Shown here one piece after another: positions 8,356 to 17,104 of a stretch of DNA of 64,000 nt. The translations under genes were made by a program, and so were the position numbers. A model generated the notes under the pieces. That model did not search any database, was not told the DNA's origin, and saw nothing but the letters and a program-made list of their open reading frames with translations. Positions within the stretch are counted from its first letter, which is position 1, and each line of letters begins with the position of its first letter. Source of the DNA: Methanomicrobiales archaeon (lineage in GTDB: Archaea > Halobacteriota > Methanomicrobia > Methanomicrobiales > Methanospirillaceae); the NCBI GenBank assembly GCA_012729535.1, contig JAAYCY010000005.1, positions 62,001 to 126,000 on the forward strand, in the 5' to 3' direction.

Positions 8356-8985
8356 GTGGGAATTAAGGAATGGTTGATACCACAGGATAAAGTATTTTTT
8401 GACCTGTTTGAACAGCTGGCTGGTATTGTCGTGCTTGCGGCTGGTAATTTAGAACAGATTGTCACTAATGAAACAGATCCTGAAACAACCTATAAAAAAA
8501 TCAGGGAACTTGAACACCAGGGTGATCTGATTACCCATGAAATATACGAACATTTAAACCGGACCTTTATTACTCCTTTAGATCCCCTGGAGATATCCCG
8601 TCTTGCATCAGCACTTGATGACGTTATTGACTATATTGATGATTCAGCTGAAAAACTCATCATTTATAATATCGATGAATATGACAAAACTATGCAGAAT
8701 TTTGCTCAAATTATCAGATTATCTTCAATACAATTACAATGCGGTGTTAAGGGGATTAGATCGATTAAAAACGGAAATGTCCTTGAGGGTTGTGGGATTG
8801 AGATAAACCGGCTGGAAAATATGGCTGATGATCTTCTGGCCCAGTCTATTCAGCGTCTGTTTGCAACTCAGGATCCGATGACTACCATAAAACTGAAGGA
8901 TATTTACGAGTGCCTCGAAACAGCGACTGATAAATGTGAAGATGTTGCAAATGTGCTATCTGATATTACTATCAGGCATTCGTGA
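8356..8985 (+). CDS. DUF47 / PhoU-like phosphate transport accessory protein (copy 2)
   Basis: The protein has 209 residues and is a paralogue of the protein at 6466-7098. Shared elements are the HQGDLITHEIYEHLN helix, ITPLDPLEISRLASALDDVIDYID, and the VLSDITIRHS end. The start is a GTG at 8356; the same frame upstream meets a TAG within 30 bases and has no ATG. Its TGA stop overlaps the GTG start of the next PiT gene (GTGA), a sign of coupled translation. It is thought to modulate the partner permease. The two paralogues are clearly related but far from identical, so the duplication is not recent. Confidence 0.9.
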   Translation: MGIKEWLIPQDKVFFDLFEQLAGIVVLAAGNLEQIVTNETDPETTYKKIRELEHQGDLITHEIYEHLNRTFITPLDPLEISRLASALDDVIDYIDDSAEKLIIYNIDEYDKTMQNFAQIIRLSSIQLQCGVKGIRSIKNGNVLEGCGIEINRLENMADDLLAQSIQRLFATQDPMTTIKLKDIYECLETATDKCEDVANVLSDITIRHS

Positions 8986-10169
8986 TAGGAATGGAACCAA
9001 TCCTGATCCTCGGTATTTTCGTAGCCCTTATTTTTAACTTTTTAAATGGTCTTCATGATGCTGCTAATTCTATATCCACGATAGTGGCAACAAGGGTTCT
9101 GACACCAGTACAGGCAGTTACTCTTGCAGCATTCTTCAATCTTGTCGGACCACTTTTATTTACAACAGCGATAGCTAAAACCATTGGAAAAGGTATCATT
9201 GCACCCGGCTGGCTTACTCTTGAAGTAATTATTGTTGGGATTGTTGTTGCTTCATTTTGGATTTATGCTACAGCGTACATCGGAATTCCCATCTCCTCCA
9301 CACATGCGATGGTTGGAGGGCTAATTGGAACTTCAGTGGCATATGGAGGGATGAATGTTGTAATTCTTCCTTCATTATCCTTGATTGGTGGAGTTATTGT
9401 TACAGGTATTTGCGGTGCCATATCCGGAGCATTGATTCTTGCCGGTCTTGCAAGGTTTAAAAAGGAGCAGAGAATTAGAGACTACCTTATTATTGGGGGT
9501 TTCTTTGGGTTCATTTTCTCTATTCCTCTATCTATTATCTTTCAAATCCTGCCGATCAGCGGTCTGTTAGGCATCATTTTGTTTATCGTTATTTCCCCCT
9601 GCCTGGGATTTGCATTTGCTTTTCTTTTTGGGTGTCTTGTAATCAGATTATGCAGGAATTACAACCAGCAGATAATGAATAAAATTTTTAATAAACTTCA
9701 GATAATTTCTGCATCTTTTTACAGCATCGGGCATGGAAGTAATGATGCTCAACATGCAATGGGTATCATTACCGCAATGCTCGTTACTGCTGGAGTTTTG
9801 TCCGATTTTTCCGTACCGCTCTGGGTTATCCTGATATCAAGTGCTGCAATTTCTCTTGGGACCCTGACTGGTGGATGGAAAATTGTCCGTACAATGGCAA
9901 AACGAATTACACATCTTCGACCATACCAGGGATTTTGTGCAGAAGCTGGTGGAGGATTGGTGTTATTGTTTGTTACCCTCTTTGGTGTGCCGGTTTCAAG
10001 TACCCATGCAATAAGTGGCTGTATCATGGGTGTCGGAGCAACACAGGGAAATAATGCAGTTCAATGGTCTGTTGTCAGGCAGATTGTTACTGCATGGATT
10101 GTAACGATTCCGCTGACCGCAACTTGCGCCTATCTGGTCTTTTTTATAATTCTTCAAATCTGGAAGTAA
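8982..10169 (+). CDS. Inorganic phosphate transporter, PiT family (copy 2)
   Basis: The protein has 395 residues. The two PiT signatures are NGLHDAANSISTIVATRVL (near 22-40) and GHGSNDAQHAMG (near 250-261), with the loops GIPISSTHAMVGG and GVPVSSTHAISG. It is homologous to the copy at 7102-8304, but has a longer basic loop between the halves (FKKEQRIRDY). The GTG at 8982 overlaps the preceding stop; an ATG three codons later (8991) is the alternative start. Two differently tuned permeases, for example for different affinities or cations, are a reasonable inference. The sequence does not show which cation is used. Confidence 0.92.
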   Translation: MIGMEPILILGIFVALIFNFLNGLHDAANSISTIVATRVLTPVQAVTLAAFFNLVGPLLFTTAIAKTIGKGIIAPGWLTLEVIIVGIVVASFWIYATAYIGIPISSTHAMVGGLIGTSVAYGGMNVVILPSLSLIGGVIVTGICGAISGALILAGLARFKKEQRIRDYLIIGGFFGFIFSIPLSIIFQILPISGLLGIILFIVISPCLGFAFAFLFGCLVIRLCRNYNQQIMNKIFNKLQIISASFYSIGHGSNDAQHAMGIITAMLVTAGVLSDFSVPLWVILISSAAISLGTLTGGWKIVRTMAKRITHLRPYQGFCAEAGGGLVLLFVTLFGVPVSSTHAISGCIMGVGATQGNNAVQWSVVRQIVTAWIVTIPLTATCAYLVFFIILQIWK

Positions 10170-10194
10170 AAATTTCATTTAGAATAAACATTTT

Positions 10195-11064
10195 TTAGAT
10201 GTCTCTTGTAGCAAACAGGTATTGCTGGGCATATCCTGCATAAGGTCCAAAATAATTCCTGCAAAAATCAGATATGGTATTGTATGAATACTCTGATGCT
10301 GCATAATGGGTTGGTAACTTGTCTGCATATTGCTGAGTTATTATCCTGCGAATTCTGATATCAACCGGCACTGCTTCCATGCGTTCAAACCCGAATAACA
10401 GGACACAGTCAGCTACCTTAGGGCCTACACCAGGCAGTTTCATGAGGGCATTTTTTGCTTCCTGATACTGAAGAATGAATACCTGGTCAAAAAAATCAGA
10501 ATTATTTTTTATATATTCAGCGGTTCCTTTCAGATAAGGTGCACGATACCCGGTCTGACATTTACGCAGGTCATCTTGTGTGCTTTCTGAAAGAATACCA
10601 GCATTGGGAAAGAGGTTCTCATCATTGGAACATATTGGGCCATAATTTTTCATAAGAAGAATAATTCTTTTCCCGATAGCCTGGACATTAGAATTTTGCG
10701 AGCAGATGAAACTTATCAGGCACTCCCAGGGATCCTGGCGTAAAATCCGAATTCCTTTTGATAGTTCATACATCTCATTAAAAAATGAGTCTTCACTGCC
10801 ATGATTGTATTTAGTAATGCTATTGTTAATTGACCGGTAAATATCTCCCGGATTGTCTTTTAGGCCTAAAAAATTGAATAGCGTATCAGAATTACAACCT
10901 GAATAACTGATTGTCCTTTTTTCCATTTTAAGGGTTATAATTCTGCCTTTATGGACTCCTTTCCAGGTTTTTCTGATCTTTTTCCATCCAAATATCTGAC
11001 CACAGGAGAATGTCAGGTCAAGGTCAAATGGCAAACAGGAAGAAGGCAGGTAAAAAGAATTCAT
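10195..11064 (-). CDS. 8-oxoguanine DNA glycosylase/AP lyase (OGG1 type)
   Basis: The protein has 289 residues. The N-terminal OGG_N-like domain (FDLDLTFSCGQIFGWKK, residues 13-29) is followed by a helix-hairpin-helix-GPD domain. The catalytic Lys216 lies in the hairpin LPGVGPKVADC. The activating Asp235 lies in VPVDIR; the 19-residue spacing equals that of human OGG1 (K249/D268). WECLISFICSQNSNVQ matches the conserved helix before them. The enzyme removes 8-oxoguanine and nicks the abasic site in base excision repair. The gene is divergent from the exported repeat protein; their starts are about 100 bases apart. Confidence 0.92.
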   Translation of the reverse strand: MNSFYLPSSCLPFDLDLTFSCGQIFGWKKIRKTWKGVHKGRIITLKMEKRTISYSGCNSDTLFNFLGLKDNPGDIYRSINNSITKYNHGSEDSFFNEMYELSKGIRILRQDPWECLISFICSQNSNVQAIGKRIILLMKNYGPICSNDENLFPNAGILSESTQDDLRKCQTGYRAPYLKGTAEYIKNNSDFFDQVFILQYQEAKNALMKLPGVGPKVADCVLLFGFERMEAVPVDIRIRRIITQQYADKLPTHYAASEYSYNTISDFCRNYFGPYAGYAQQYLFATRDI

Positions 11065-11168
11065 ATAGCAGCATATGTCAGGACTACAAGATGAGAATAT
11101 TCATTCCGGGACGACAGAATGAAATAAGGGAAATCAGAAATCCTTATCTGACGACGAGGATTGAACGA

Positions 11169-11807
11169 ATGAACCGGCTCATAATGTTTTGTATCGGAAT
11201 TTTATTTGCATGTATCGCAACCGGTGTAGTAAACGGAGAAGAAGTATCAGACGCTCCGGAAACAATGCCAGAAGTAACCGGCGATCTGTATAGTGGGTCA
11301 ATAGACCTTACATCCGGCTGGAATTTTGTATCAGTTACCCGAAGACTTGCAGATTCTTCTAACACTGCGACAATTTTCAGAGGGATTGATTCTGCTGGTC
11401 ATAGTATCTGGACATTTAACCAGAATAACGGAGGATGGAATGACCTGACTGAAGATGAAAAAATCCTGCCTCTTGAAGGGTACTGGGTATATACCACATC
11501 CCCGGTTAGTGTACCCCTCAGGTTTTCAGATGATCCTCTCCAGGTTCCTCCGGTAAAGGATATGATATCAGGATGGAACATGTTTGGTTTTACTGGCAGT
11601 ACACCTGCATCTGCCCGTGATTCACTTCTTTCTATACGGAACTTCTGGACTGAAGTTATCGGATTTGATCCGGCTATGCAACAGTTTGAGGTTACGATTA
11701 TCAATGGCGGTTCAAATGAACAGGTAGATTCCCGTATGCTTCTTCCAAATCATGCATACTGGGTTTATGTTACAGAATCATGCAGCCTTGCAAGTATCGG
11801 AGCATAA
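11169..11807 (+). CDS. Exported protein with two copies of a GWN...YWVY domain
   Basis: I place the start at the ATG at 11169 (212 residues). There the protein begins with a clean signal peptide, MNRLIMFCIGILFACIAT, cleaved near NGEE. The open frame reaches further upstream to 11010, but that part is basic and lies opposite the DNA glycosylase start. The mature part has two related units of about 80-90 residues. Each opens with SGWN and closes with a YWVY-type strand (EGYWVYTTSPVSVPL and NHAYWVYVTESCSLAS). Such surface modules occur in methanogen extracellular proteins. I cannot assign a function. It faces the GH26-like gene convergently. Confidence 0.75.
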   Translation: MNRLIMFCIGILFACIATGVVNGEEVSDAPETMPEVTGDLYSGSIDLTSGWNFVSVTRRLADSSNTATIFRGIDSAGHSIWTFNQNNGGWNDLTEDEKILPLEGYWVYTTSPVSVPLRFSDDPLQVPPVKDMISGWNMFGFTGSTPASARDSLLSIRNFWTEVIGFDPAMQQFEVTIINGGSNEQVDSRMLLPNHAYWVYVTESCSLASIGA

Positions 11808-11935
11808 CATGTCTGTCATTTCCAGTAATGTCAATATCAGATAGACAATGAACCATAATTTTTCTTATATTCGGATAATTCGAAGATACGGTAAGAAATT
11901 TTTAAAACAGATTTTTCGATTCCAAAATTAAAAGG

Positions 11936-13000
11936 TTAACAGGATAGTTGGTCTTTTATCCTAGTATTTAAAAGAGCAGATTGAAATGCCTGGCTTACTG
12001 AAGAGTTGTCCTGTAATCTCATTGTAGAATCATGCAGAGGATTGTTATCGTTTTTCCATGCAGCATTATGCCAAATGAATGCCTTAACCCCCGGCCATGT
12101 CTGTCCTGATAATGATGAGACCGCATCTTTTACAAAGGAAGCAGGGTCAACAAACCTGTTACGCATATCAGTCCCGGTGCTGATAAGAACCGGTTTAAAT
12201 ATGGAAGCTCTCTCAAGTTCACTGGTAACCTTATTCATTATCTCTGTAAAGTCTTTTTTTCCTGTTTCAAAGGGCTTTTTTGTTCCGTATAATGATACCG
12301 TTATAACATCGCAGTATTCATCGCCGGGATAATAAGAGGTGGCATTATTCCATGACTCATCCGGTTGGCTTTCTGCATTCATGTGATATGCAAAGATGAG
12401 ATTTGAGGCACCTTCTTCGTTCATGATTCTTTGGATATGCCGGTATGCGTCCTTAAACAGCACCTGTCCGTAATCGTTTGAATTCCAGTACCCGTTCCAT
12501 GGATAACTCCACTGGTTTATTTCAGTTCCATATTCGATAATAATTGGAGAACCAAATGCCCGTGCCTGCCGTGCCCAGGCTCGTAATTCTCCGTCAAATT
12601 TACCAAGAGCAATATTTTTGAGCGTATATACTGGTTCCTTCTGGTATGGTTTATCAGTACTGCGCATCATGAGTCGGACATATGGTGTCATCCCCAGGTT
12701 CCTGATGCTGGTAACTATCTCAAGGGGGAATTTTTTGTCAATACTCCATTCATCTGAAAATACCGCAATTGCCGGTTTTTTACCTGTAGCTTTTTGAAAT
12801 GCACTGATATCTTCCAGAATGATAAATCCTTCTCCGGATGATGAGGAATGGGGTGCAAAAACTCCCAGTGAAAGAGTTCCATTATCCGGAAAACAAAATC
12901 CTGGTGGCAAAGCCGCTCCATGCACAGACAGAAAAATAAGGCTGGTAGCAATTGCAATCCCAATTATTCTGATGATATCCCCCGTCATACCATACACCAT
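11936..13000 (-). CDS. Secreted glycoside hydrolase family 26-like protein
   Basis: The protein has 354 residues. A hydrophobic signal segment (about residues 8-29) precedes a TIM-barrel-like domain. GTEINQWSYPWNG (158-170) matches the GH26 acid/base region (H-E-x-N-G-x-W-x-P-W), with Glu160 as the presumed acid/base, and GASNLIFAYHMN matches the next conserved strand. GH26 enzymes cut beta-mannan and related glycans. The expected nucleophile strand (KP-x-x-x-A-E-x-G) reads KPVLISTGTD, with Thr275 where Glu is expected, so activity is doubtful. It may be a binding protein, or act on a polymer of the cell's own surface. An alternative start is Met5. Confidence 0.7.
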   Translation of the reverse strand: MVYGMTGDIIRIIGIAIATSLIFLSVHGAALPPGFCFPDNGTLSLGVFAPHSSSSGEGFIILEDISAFQKATGKKPAIAVFSDEWSIDKKFPLEIVTSIRNLGMTPYVRLMMRSTDKPYQKEPVYTLKNIALGKFDGELRAWARQARAFGSPIIIEYGTEINQWSYPWNGYWNSNDYGQVLFKDAYRHIQRIMNEEGASNLIFAYHMNAESQPDESWNNATSYYPGDEYCDVITVSLYGTKKPFETGKKDFTEIMNKVTSELERASIFKPVLISTGTDMRNRFVDPASFVKDAVSSLSGQTWPGVKAFIWHNAAWKNDNNPLHDSTMRLQDNSSVSQAFQSALLNTRIKDQLSC

Positions 13001-13073
13001 TATCCGGAGGTATTATTGTTTACATGTAAATAGTCTGTCTCTTTTCTTTCTGGCAGATGGAATATTCGGATCA

Positions 13074-13084
13074 TTATATATATT
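13074..13084 (+). promoter_or_regulatory. TATA box of the asparagine-synthetase-like gene
   Basis: TTATATATATT lies about 26-36 bases upstream of the ATG at 13110. It supports that start over the longer open frame, which would begin inside the opposite-strand GH26-like gene. Confidence 0.55.
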
Positions 13085-13109
13085 GCGAATATTGCACCTG
13101 TTGATACGT

Positions 13110-14099
13110 ATGCTGCTAAAAGGCTGGGTAGAACTTGATGGGAAACTCTTCTCTGAAGATGAACTTTCCCAAAGAATTATGGATGACCCATCCATATTAT
13201 CCCGTCTTGGAGGGGAATTCTACCTTGAGTATGAAACATACAGGGCACGTGATCATTATGGGATCATACCGGGAGATTGCCCTGCCGGTACAATCATTTG
13301 TGATAACCAGGTTAAAGGAAAGATAGATCCGCAATATGCTGATCTCTCTCTTGCAGATGCTATCCGGACAGCAGTAACTCTTCGATCTGATACAGGTGTG
13401 GTGGCACTTTCTGGTGGGGTTGATTCGGCACTAATTGCCGCTCTTGCAAAACGTCCATGTCTTGTAGTAGGTATGGAAGGTTCGCATGATATCAGGCAGG
13501 CACAGGCTGTTGCAGCGATCCTTAATCTGCCGCTACATGTCAGAACCATAACCGTTCCGGAAATTGAGGACGTAATCCGTGTTGTTGCACGGGAGCTGGA
13601 GGAACCAAATCCTGTAGATCTTGCAATTGGAACCACACTTTATTTTGTTGCTGATACCGCTCATAATCTTGGGCATGAACGAATTCTGACCGGTCAGGGG
13701 GCAGATGAAATGTTTGGCGGGTATGCCCGGTATCTTACGACCCCGTCTGAAGAACTTGAAGAGTTGTTTTTAACTGATTTTGAATCTCTTCAAAGGCAGG
13801 GTAGGCGTGACCAGAGGATTGCCGGACTTATGGGGACATACCTCTCGATGCCATATCTTGATATCAGGGTTGTATGCGCTGCCCTAAAAATACCCTCCGG
13901 TGAAAAGGTCAGTGATGGAGTTCGTAAAAAACCGCTTCGAGAAGTGGCCCTGCAGTATCTCCCCGAATCATATGCACTATACGAGAAAAAAGCCATGCAG
14001 TATGGGACCGGGATCTGGAAAGAAATAAAACGCATTGCCCGGCAGAATGGTTATCACAGCTCAGTTTCAGATTTCATAATTCATATCAGGAGGCCGTAA
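13110..14099 (+). CDS. Asparagine-synthetase-like protein with truncated glutaminase domain
   Basis: The protein is 329 residues from the ATG chosen because of the TATA box just upstream. Residues about 92-300 form an AsnB-type ATP-pyrophosphatase domain: PP-loop SGGVDS (101-106), LTGQGADEMFGGY, and the C-terminal LDIRVV/RKKPLREVA region. Residues 1-65 look like only the last third of a class II glutamine amidotransferase domain (GGEFYLEYETYRARDHYG resembles its G-x-F/RD-x-x-G signature). The N-terminal nucleophile Cys is absent. Full AsnB proteins have about 500-600 residues. It would need free ammonia or a partner, or act on another substrate. It sits 7 bases upstream of gatC, so it probably shares an operon with gatCAB-topA. 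Confidence 0.8.
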   Translation: MLLKGWVELDGKLFSEDELSQRIMDDPSILSRLGGEFYLEYETYRARDHYGIIPGDCPAGTIICDNQVKGKIDPQYADLSLADAIRTAVTLRSDTGVVALSGGVDSALIAALAKRPCLVVGMEGSHDIRQAQAVAAILNLPLHVRTITVPEIEDVIRVVARELEEPNPVDLAIGTTLYFVADTAHNLGHERILTGQGADEMFGGYARYLTTPSEELEELFLTDFESLQRQGRRDQRIAGLMGTYLSMPYLDIRVVCAALKIPSGEKVSDGVRKKPLREVALQYLPESYALYEKKAMQYGTGIWKEIKRIARQNGYHSSVSDFIIHIRRP

Positions 14100-14106
14100 G
14101 TAAACA

Positions 14107-14376
14107 ATGGTTACCGCAGAAGACGTCAGAAAAGTCGCTAAACTCGCTGATGTCGGCATTGACGATTCAGAAATTGCCGAATTTACCCGGCAGTGTTCGG
14201 GTGTATTAGAATATTTTGAAATTCTTGATACCCTTGATCAGAATCAACAGCTCTATCGCGAACGATATAATATTCTCCGTGAGGATGAAGTGACACCTTC
14301 TCTTTCCCAGGAAGAATCACTTCAGAATGCAGGACAGACAGAAAAAGGATTCTTTAAAGCTCCCCGGGTGATGTGA
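14107..14376 (+). CDS. gatC: Asp-tRNA(Asn)/Glu-tRNA(Gln) amidotransferase subunit C
   Basis: The protein has 89 residues, the usual GatC length. It begins with the typical VTAEDVRKVAKLADV and continues with the DDSEIAEFTRQCSGVLEYFEIL helix. GatC is a small belt that wraps GatA and stabilises the GatCAB complex in the cytoplasm. It is followed by gatA after a single base and gatB next, the full gatCAB order in one operon. Confidence 0.93.
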   Translation: MVTAEDVRKVAKLADVGIDDSEIAEFTRQCSGVLEYFEILDTLDQNQQLYRERYNILREDEVTPSLSQEESLQNAGQTEKGFFKAPRVM

Positions 14377-14377
14377 G

Positions 14378-15676
14378 ATGGCAAAAATTCTTTCATTTAC
14401 GCCGGATGATTCGGTCCATGCTTTTCTCACAACAATCCCAGAGGTTACCTATGGAGAAGGGCCGCTTTCAGGAGTAACCGTAGCCGTAAAGGATAATATT
14501 TCTACAAAAGGGATTGAAACAACCTGTGCTTCAAAAATTCTGAAAGGTTATATCCCTCCTTACGATGCCCATGTTGTGGCCCTGTTAAAAGATGCCGGGG
14601 CTGCCATTGTCGGAAAGACAAACATGGATGAGTTTGGTATGGGAACGACCACAGAAAACAGTGCATTTGGGCCTACATTAAATCCTCTGGATAAAAACCG
14701 GGTTCCTGGTGGATCATCCGGAGGGTCTGCTGCAGCGGTTGCATCAGGTCTTTGTGATGTTGCAATAGGTTCAGATACCGGGGGTTCTATCCGGTGTCCT
14801 GCTGCATTTTGTGGTATTGTCGGACTCAAACCTACATATGGCCGGGTATCCCGGTATGGATTGATTGCGTATGCAAATTCACTTGAACAGATTGGCCCGA
14901 TGGCCCGCGACGTAAAAACTCTTTCACGGTTATATTCGGTTATCGCAGGTCATGATCCTCGTGATGCCACAACAGTTAATAAACCTTATTCTCATGAACC
15001 TTCAGCAAATATTGAGGGTCTGAAGATTGGAATTGTTGAAGAATTCTTTGGAGAAGGAGTAAATCCAAGGGTTGCAGAAGTAGTAAAAGAGGCATTAGCG
15101 ACTCTTGAATCTCTTGGGGCAGTTGTCAAATCATACACTATGCCTTCTATGAAATATGCCCTTTCCGCATATTATGTGACCTGTACCAGTGAAGCATCCA
15201 GTAATCTTGCCCGGTTTGATGGTGTCAGATATGGTCCCGGACTTGACAGTGCCAAGAGCTGGCATGATGCATATTCAGAGCAAAGAAAAGAAGGTTTTGG
15301 AAAAGAAGTTCGCAGGCGCATTATTTTAGGGACATTCTCGCTTGCAGCCGGGTATTATGGAAGGTATTACCAGAAAGCACAGACTGCAAGGCAGATGGTT
15401 CGGGATGATTTTGAACGGATATTCCGTGATGTTGATGTAATTGCCGGCCCGACAATGCCGGATATTGCGTTCAGGCTGGGGGAAAAAAGTGATCCCCTCC
15501 AGATGTATCTTGCAGACATACTCACAGTTCCTGCAAACCTTGCCGGAGTTCCGGCAATTTCTGTCCCTTGCGGAAAAATAGATTCCATGCCGGTAGGTCT
15601 GCAGATTATCGGGAAATATTTCGACGACGAGAAGATCATCGACACAGCATTTGCTTTTGAACAGGAGGGAGTATAA
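14378..15676 (+). CDS. gatA: Asp-tRNA(Asn)/Glu-tRNA(Gln) amidotransferase subunit A (amidase)
   Basis: The protein has 432 residues and belongs to the amidase signature family. The catalytic Ser-cisSer-Lys triad is visible: Lys in VAVKDNIS, cis-Ser in GGSSGGSAAAVASG, and nucleophile Ser in GSDTGGSIR. It releases ammonia from glutamine (or asparagine) and channels it to GatB for transamidation of misacylated Asp-tRNA(Asn), and Glu-tRNA(Gln) where used. Its last base is the first base of the gatB ATG. The protein is slightly shorter than many bacterial GatA proteins (about 480) but complete in its core. Confidence 0.95.
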   Translation: MAKILSFTPDDSVHAFLTTIPEVTYGEGPLSGVTVAVKDNISTKGIETTCASKILKGYIPPYDAHVVALLKDAGAAIVGKTNMDEFGMGTTTENSAFGPTLNPLDKNRVPGGSSGGSAAAVASGLCDVAIGSDTGGSIRCPAAFCGIVGLKPTYGRVSRYGLIAYANSLEQIGPMARDVKTLSRLYSVIAGHDPRDATTVNKPYSHEPSANIEGLKIGIVEEFFGEGVNPRVAEVVKEALATLESLGAVVKSYTMPSMKYALSAYYVTCTSEASSNLARFDGVRYGPGLDSAKSWHDAYSEQRKEGFGKEVRRRIILGTFSLAAGYYGRYYQKAQTARQMVRDDFERIFRDVDVIAGPTMPDIAFRLGEKSDPLQMYLADILTVPANLAGVPAISVPCGKIDSMPVGLQIIGKYFDDEKIIDTAFAFEQEGV

Positions 15677-17100
15677 TGGAAGACAGAGAAACTATCATTG
15701 GTCTGGAAATCCATTGTCAGCTCAATACCAAATCAAAAATGTTCTGCGGGTGTTCAACGGATTTTCGTGATAATGAACCAAATACTCATACCTGTCCAGT
15801 CTGTCTGGGTCTTCCAGGTAGTATGCCGATGGTTAATAAACGGGCAATAGAATTTGCCTTGAAGGTAGGAAAAGCATTAAACTGCACAATACGTGAGGAA
15901 TCTGAATTCTCACGAAAGAATTACTTTTATCCTGATCTGAATAAGGCATACCAGATAACCCAGTATGACAAACCCCTGGCAGAGTGGGGAAAACTCCTGA
16001 TTGATGGCGATAATGGGGAAAAAGAAGTAAAGATAACTCGTATACACCTTGAAGAGGATCCTGGCCGTTCTGTTCACATGGGAACAACTGACCGGGGCAA
16101 ATATACGCTGGTTGATTATAACCGTGCCGGTATTCCCCTTATTGAAATTGTTACCGAGCCCGATCTCCGTTCACCAAAAGAAGCCAGGAAATTCCTGAAT
16201 AAACTTCGGGCAACGCTTGAATACCTGAATGTATTTGATTCAGAAAAAGAGGGATCCCTTCGTGTTGATGCCAATATCTCAATTAAAGGATCAGAACGTG
16301 TCGAGGTTAAAAACATCTCCTCTTACAAAGGAGTAGAAAAGGCCCTGACTTTTGAAGTTACCAGGCAGAGAAATCTGCTTAGACGTGGTCAGCCAATAGC
16401 ACGTGAAACCAGGCATTTTGTTGAAACTAGAGGTATAACCACTTCTTCCCGTTCAAAAGAAGAAGAAAATGACTACCGGTACTTCCCTGAACCAGACCTT
16501 CTCCCCCTCCGTGTTTCTTCCTGGGTAGAATCAATAGAACTTCCTGAGCTTCCCGATGCCCGCCGTGAACGGTTCATCCGTCAGTACGGTGTTTCTGCTG
16601 AACATGCAAAGACACTGACCGGAGGTCTTAAACTTGCAGAATTTTATGAATCCGTTGCTCCTGCAGACCCTGCCCTCGCTGCAACCTGGACAGCAGACTA
16701 CCTGCTTGGTGAACTCAATTACCGTGATTTTACCATTGATGCGATGCCGGAAGATCTGTTCCGTGAGCTTATTAAACTGATAAAGAGCAATGCCATCACC
16801 GATAAGTCAGCGGTTGAGATACTCCGGATTATCCTTGATGAAGTGAAGGAAGGAAAGGGGCCTGAGCATCCACAGGCAATTGTTGACCGATTGGGTCTTG
16901 CAAAATCAAGTGAAGACCTGGTCATGAAGATGGTTGAAGAGGTTGTCGCAGAACAACCGGCAGCAGTTGCAGATTACTATGCCGGGAAGATGCAGGCACT
17001 CAATTTCCTTGTCGGACAGGTCATGAAAAAGTGTCGTGGAAGGGCTGATCCAGGACATCTGAATACCCTCCTGAAAGAGTTACTGGATAAGAAGGTCTGA
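15676..17100 (+). CDS. gatB: Asp-tRNA(Asn)/Glu-tRNA(Gln) amidotransferase subunit B
   Basis: The protein has 474 residues, full length. The N-terminal GatB cradle begins IIGLEIHCQLNTKSKMFCGC; CGCS and HTCPVCLGLPG supply the zinc cysteines. PGRSVHMG and LVDYNRAGIPLIEIVTEPD are family hallmarks. The C-terminal YqeY-like tail domain (about 330-474) binds the tRNA. GatB activates the misacylated tRNA carboxyl with ATP and uses ammonia from GatA. Its start overlaps the gatA stop (TAATG), and topA begins 4 bases after its stop. The window shows no archaeal GatDE pair. Confidence 0.95.
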   Translation: MEDRETIIGLEIHCQLNTKSKMFCGCSTDFRDNEPNTHTCPVCLGLPGSMPMVNKRAIEFALKVGKALNCTIREESEFSRKNYFYPDLNKAYQITQYDKPLAEWGKLLIDGDNGEKEVKITRIHLEEDPGRSVHMGTTDRGKYTLVDYNRAGIPLIEIVTEPDLRSPKEARKFLNKLRATLEYLNVFDSEKEGSLRVDANISIKGSERVEVKNISSYKGVEKALTFEVTRQRNLLRRGQPIARETRHFVETRGITTSSRSKEEENDYRYFPEPDLLPLRVSSWVESIELPELPDARRERFIRQYGVSAEHAKTLTGGLKLAEFYESVAPADPALAATWTADYLLGELNYRDFTIDAMPEDLFRELIKLIKSNAITDKSAVEILRIILDEVKEGKGPEHPQAIVDRLGLAKSSEDLVMKMVEEVVAEQPAAVADYYAGKMQALNFLVGQVMKKCRGRADPGHLNTLLKELLDKKV

Positions 17101-17104
17101 TAGC

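Noticed and set aside
11010-11168. N-terminal extension of the exported repeat protein
   Set aside because: It adds 53 mainly basic residues before a complete signal peptide and overlaps the DNA glycosylase start.
12819-13109. Upstream extension of the asparagine-synthetase-like frame by 97 codons
   Set aside because: It overlaps the opposite-strand GH26-like gene, its translation does not look like a glutaminase domain, and a TATA box lies just before the ATG at 13110.
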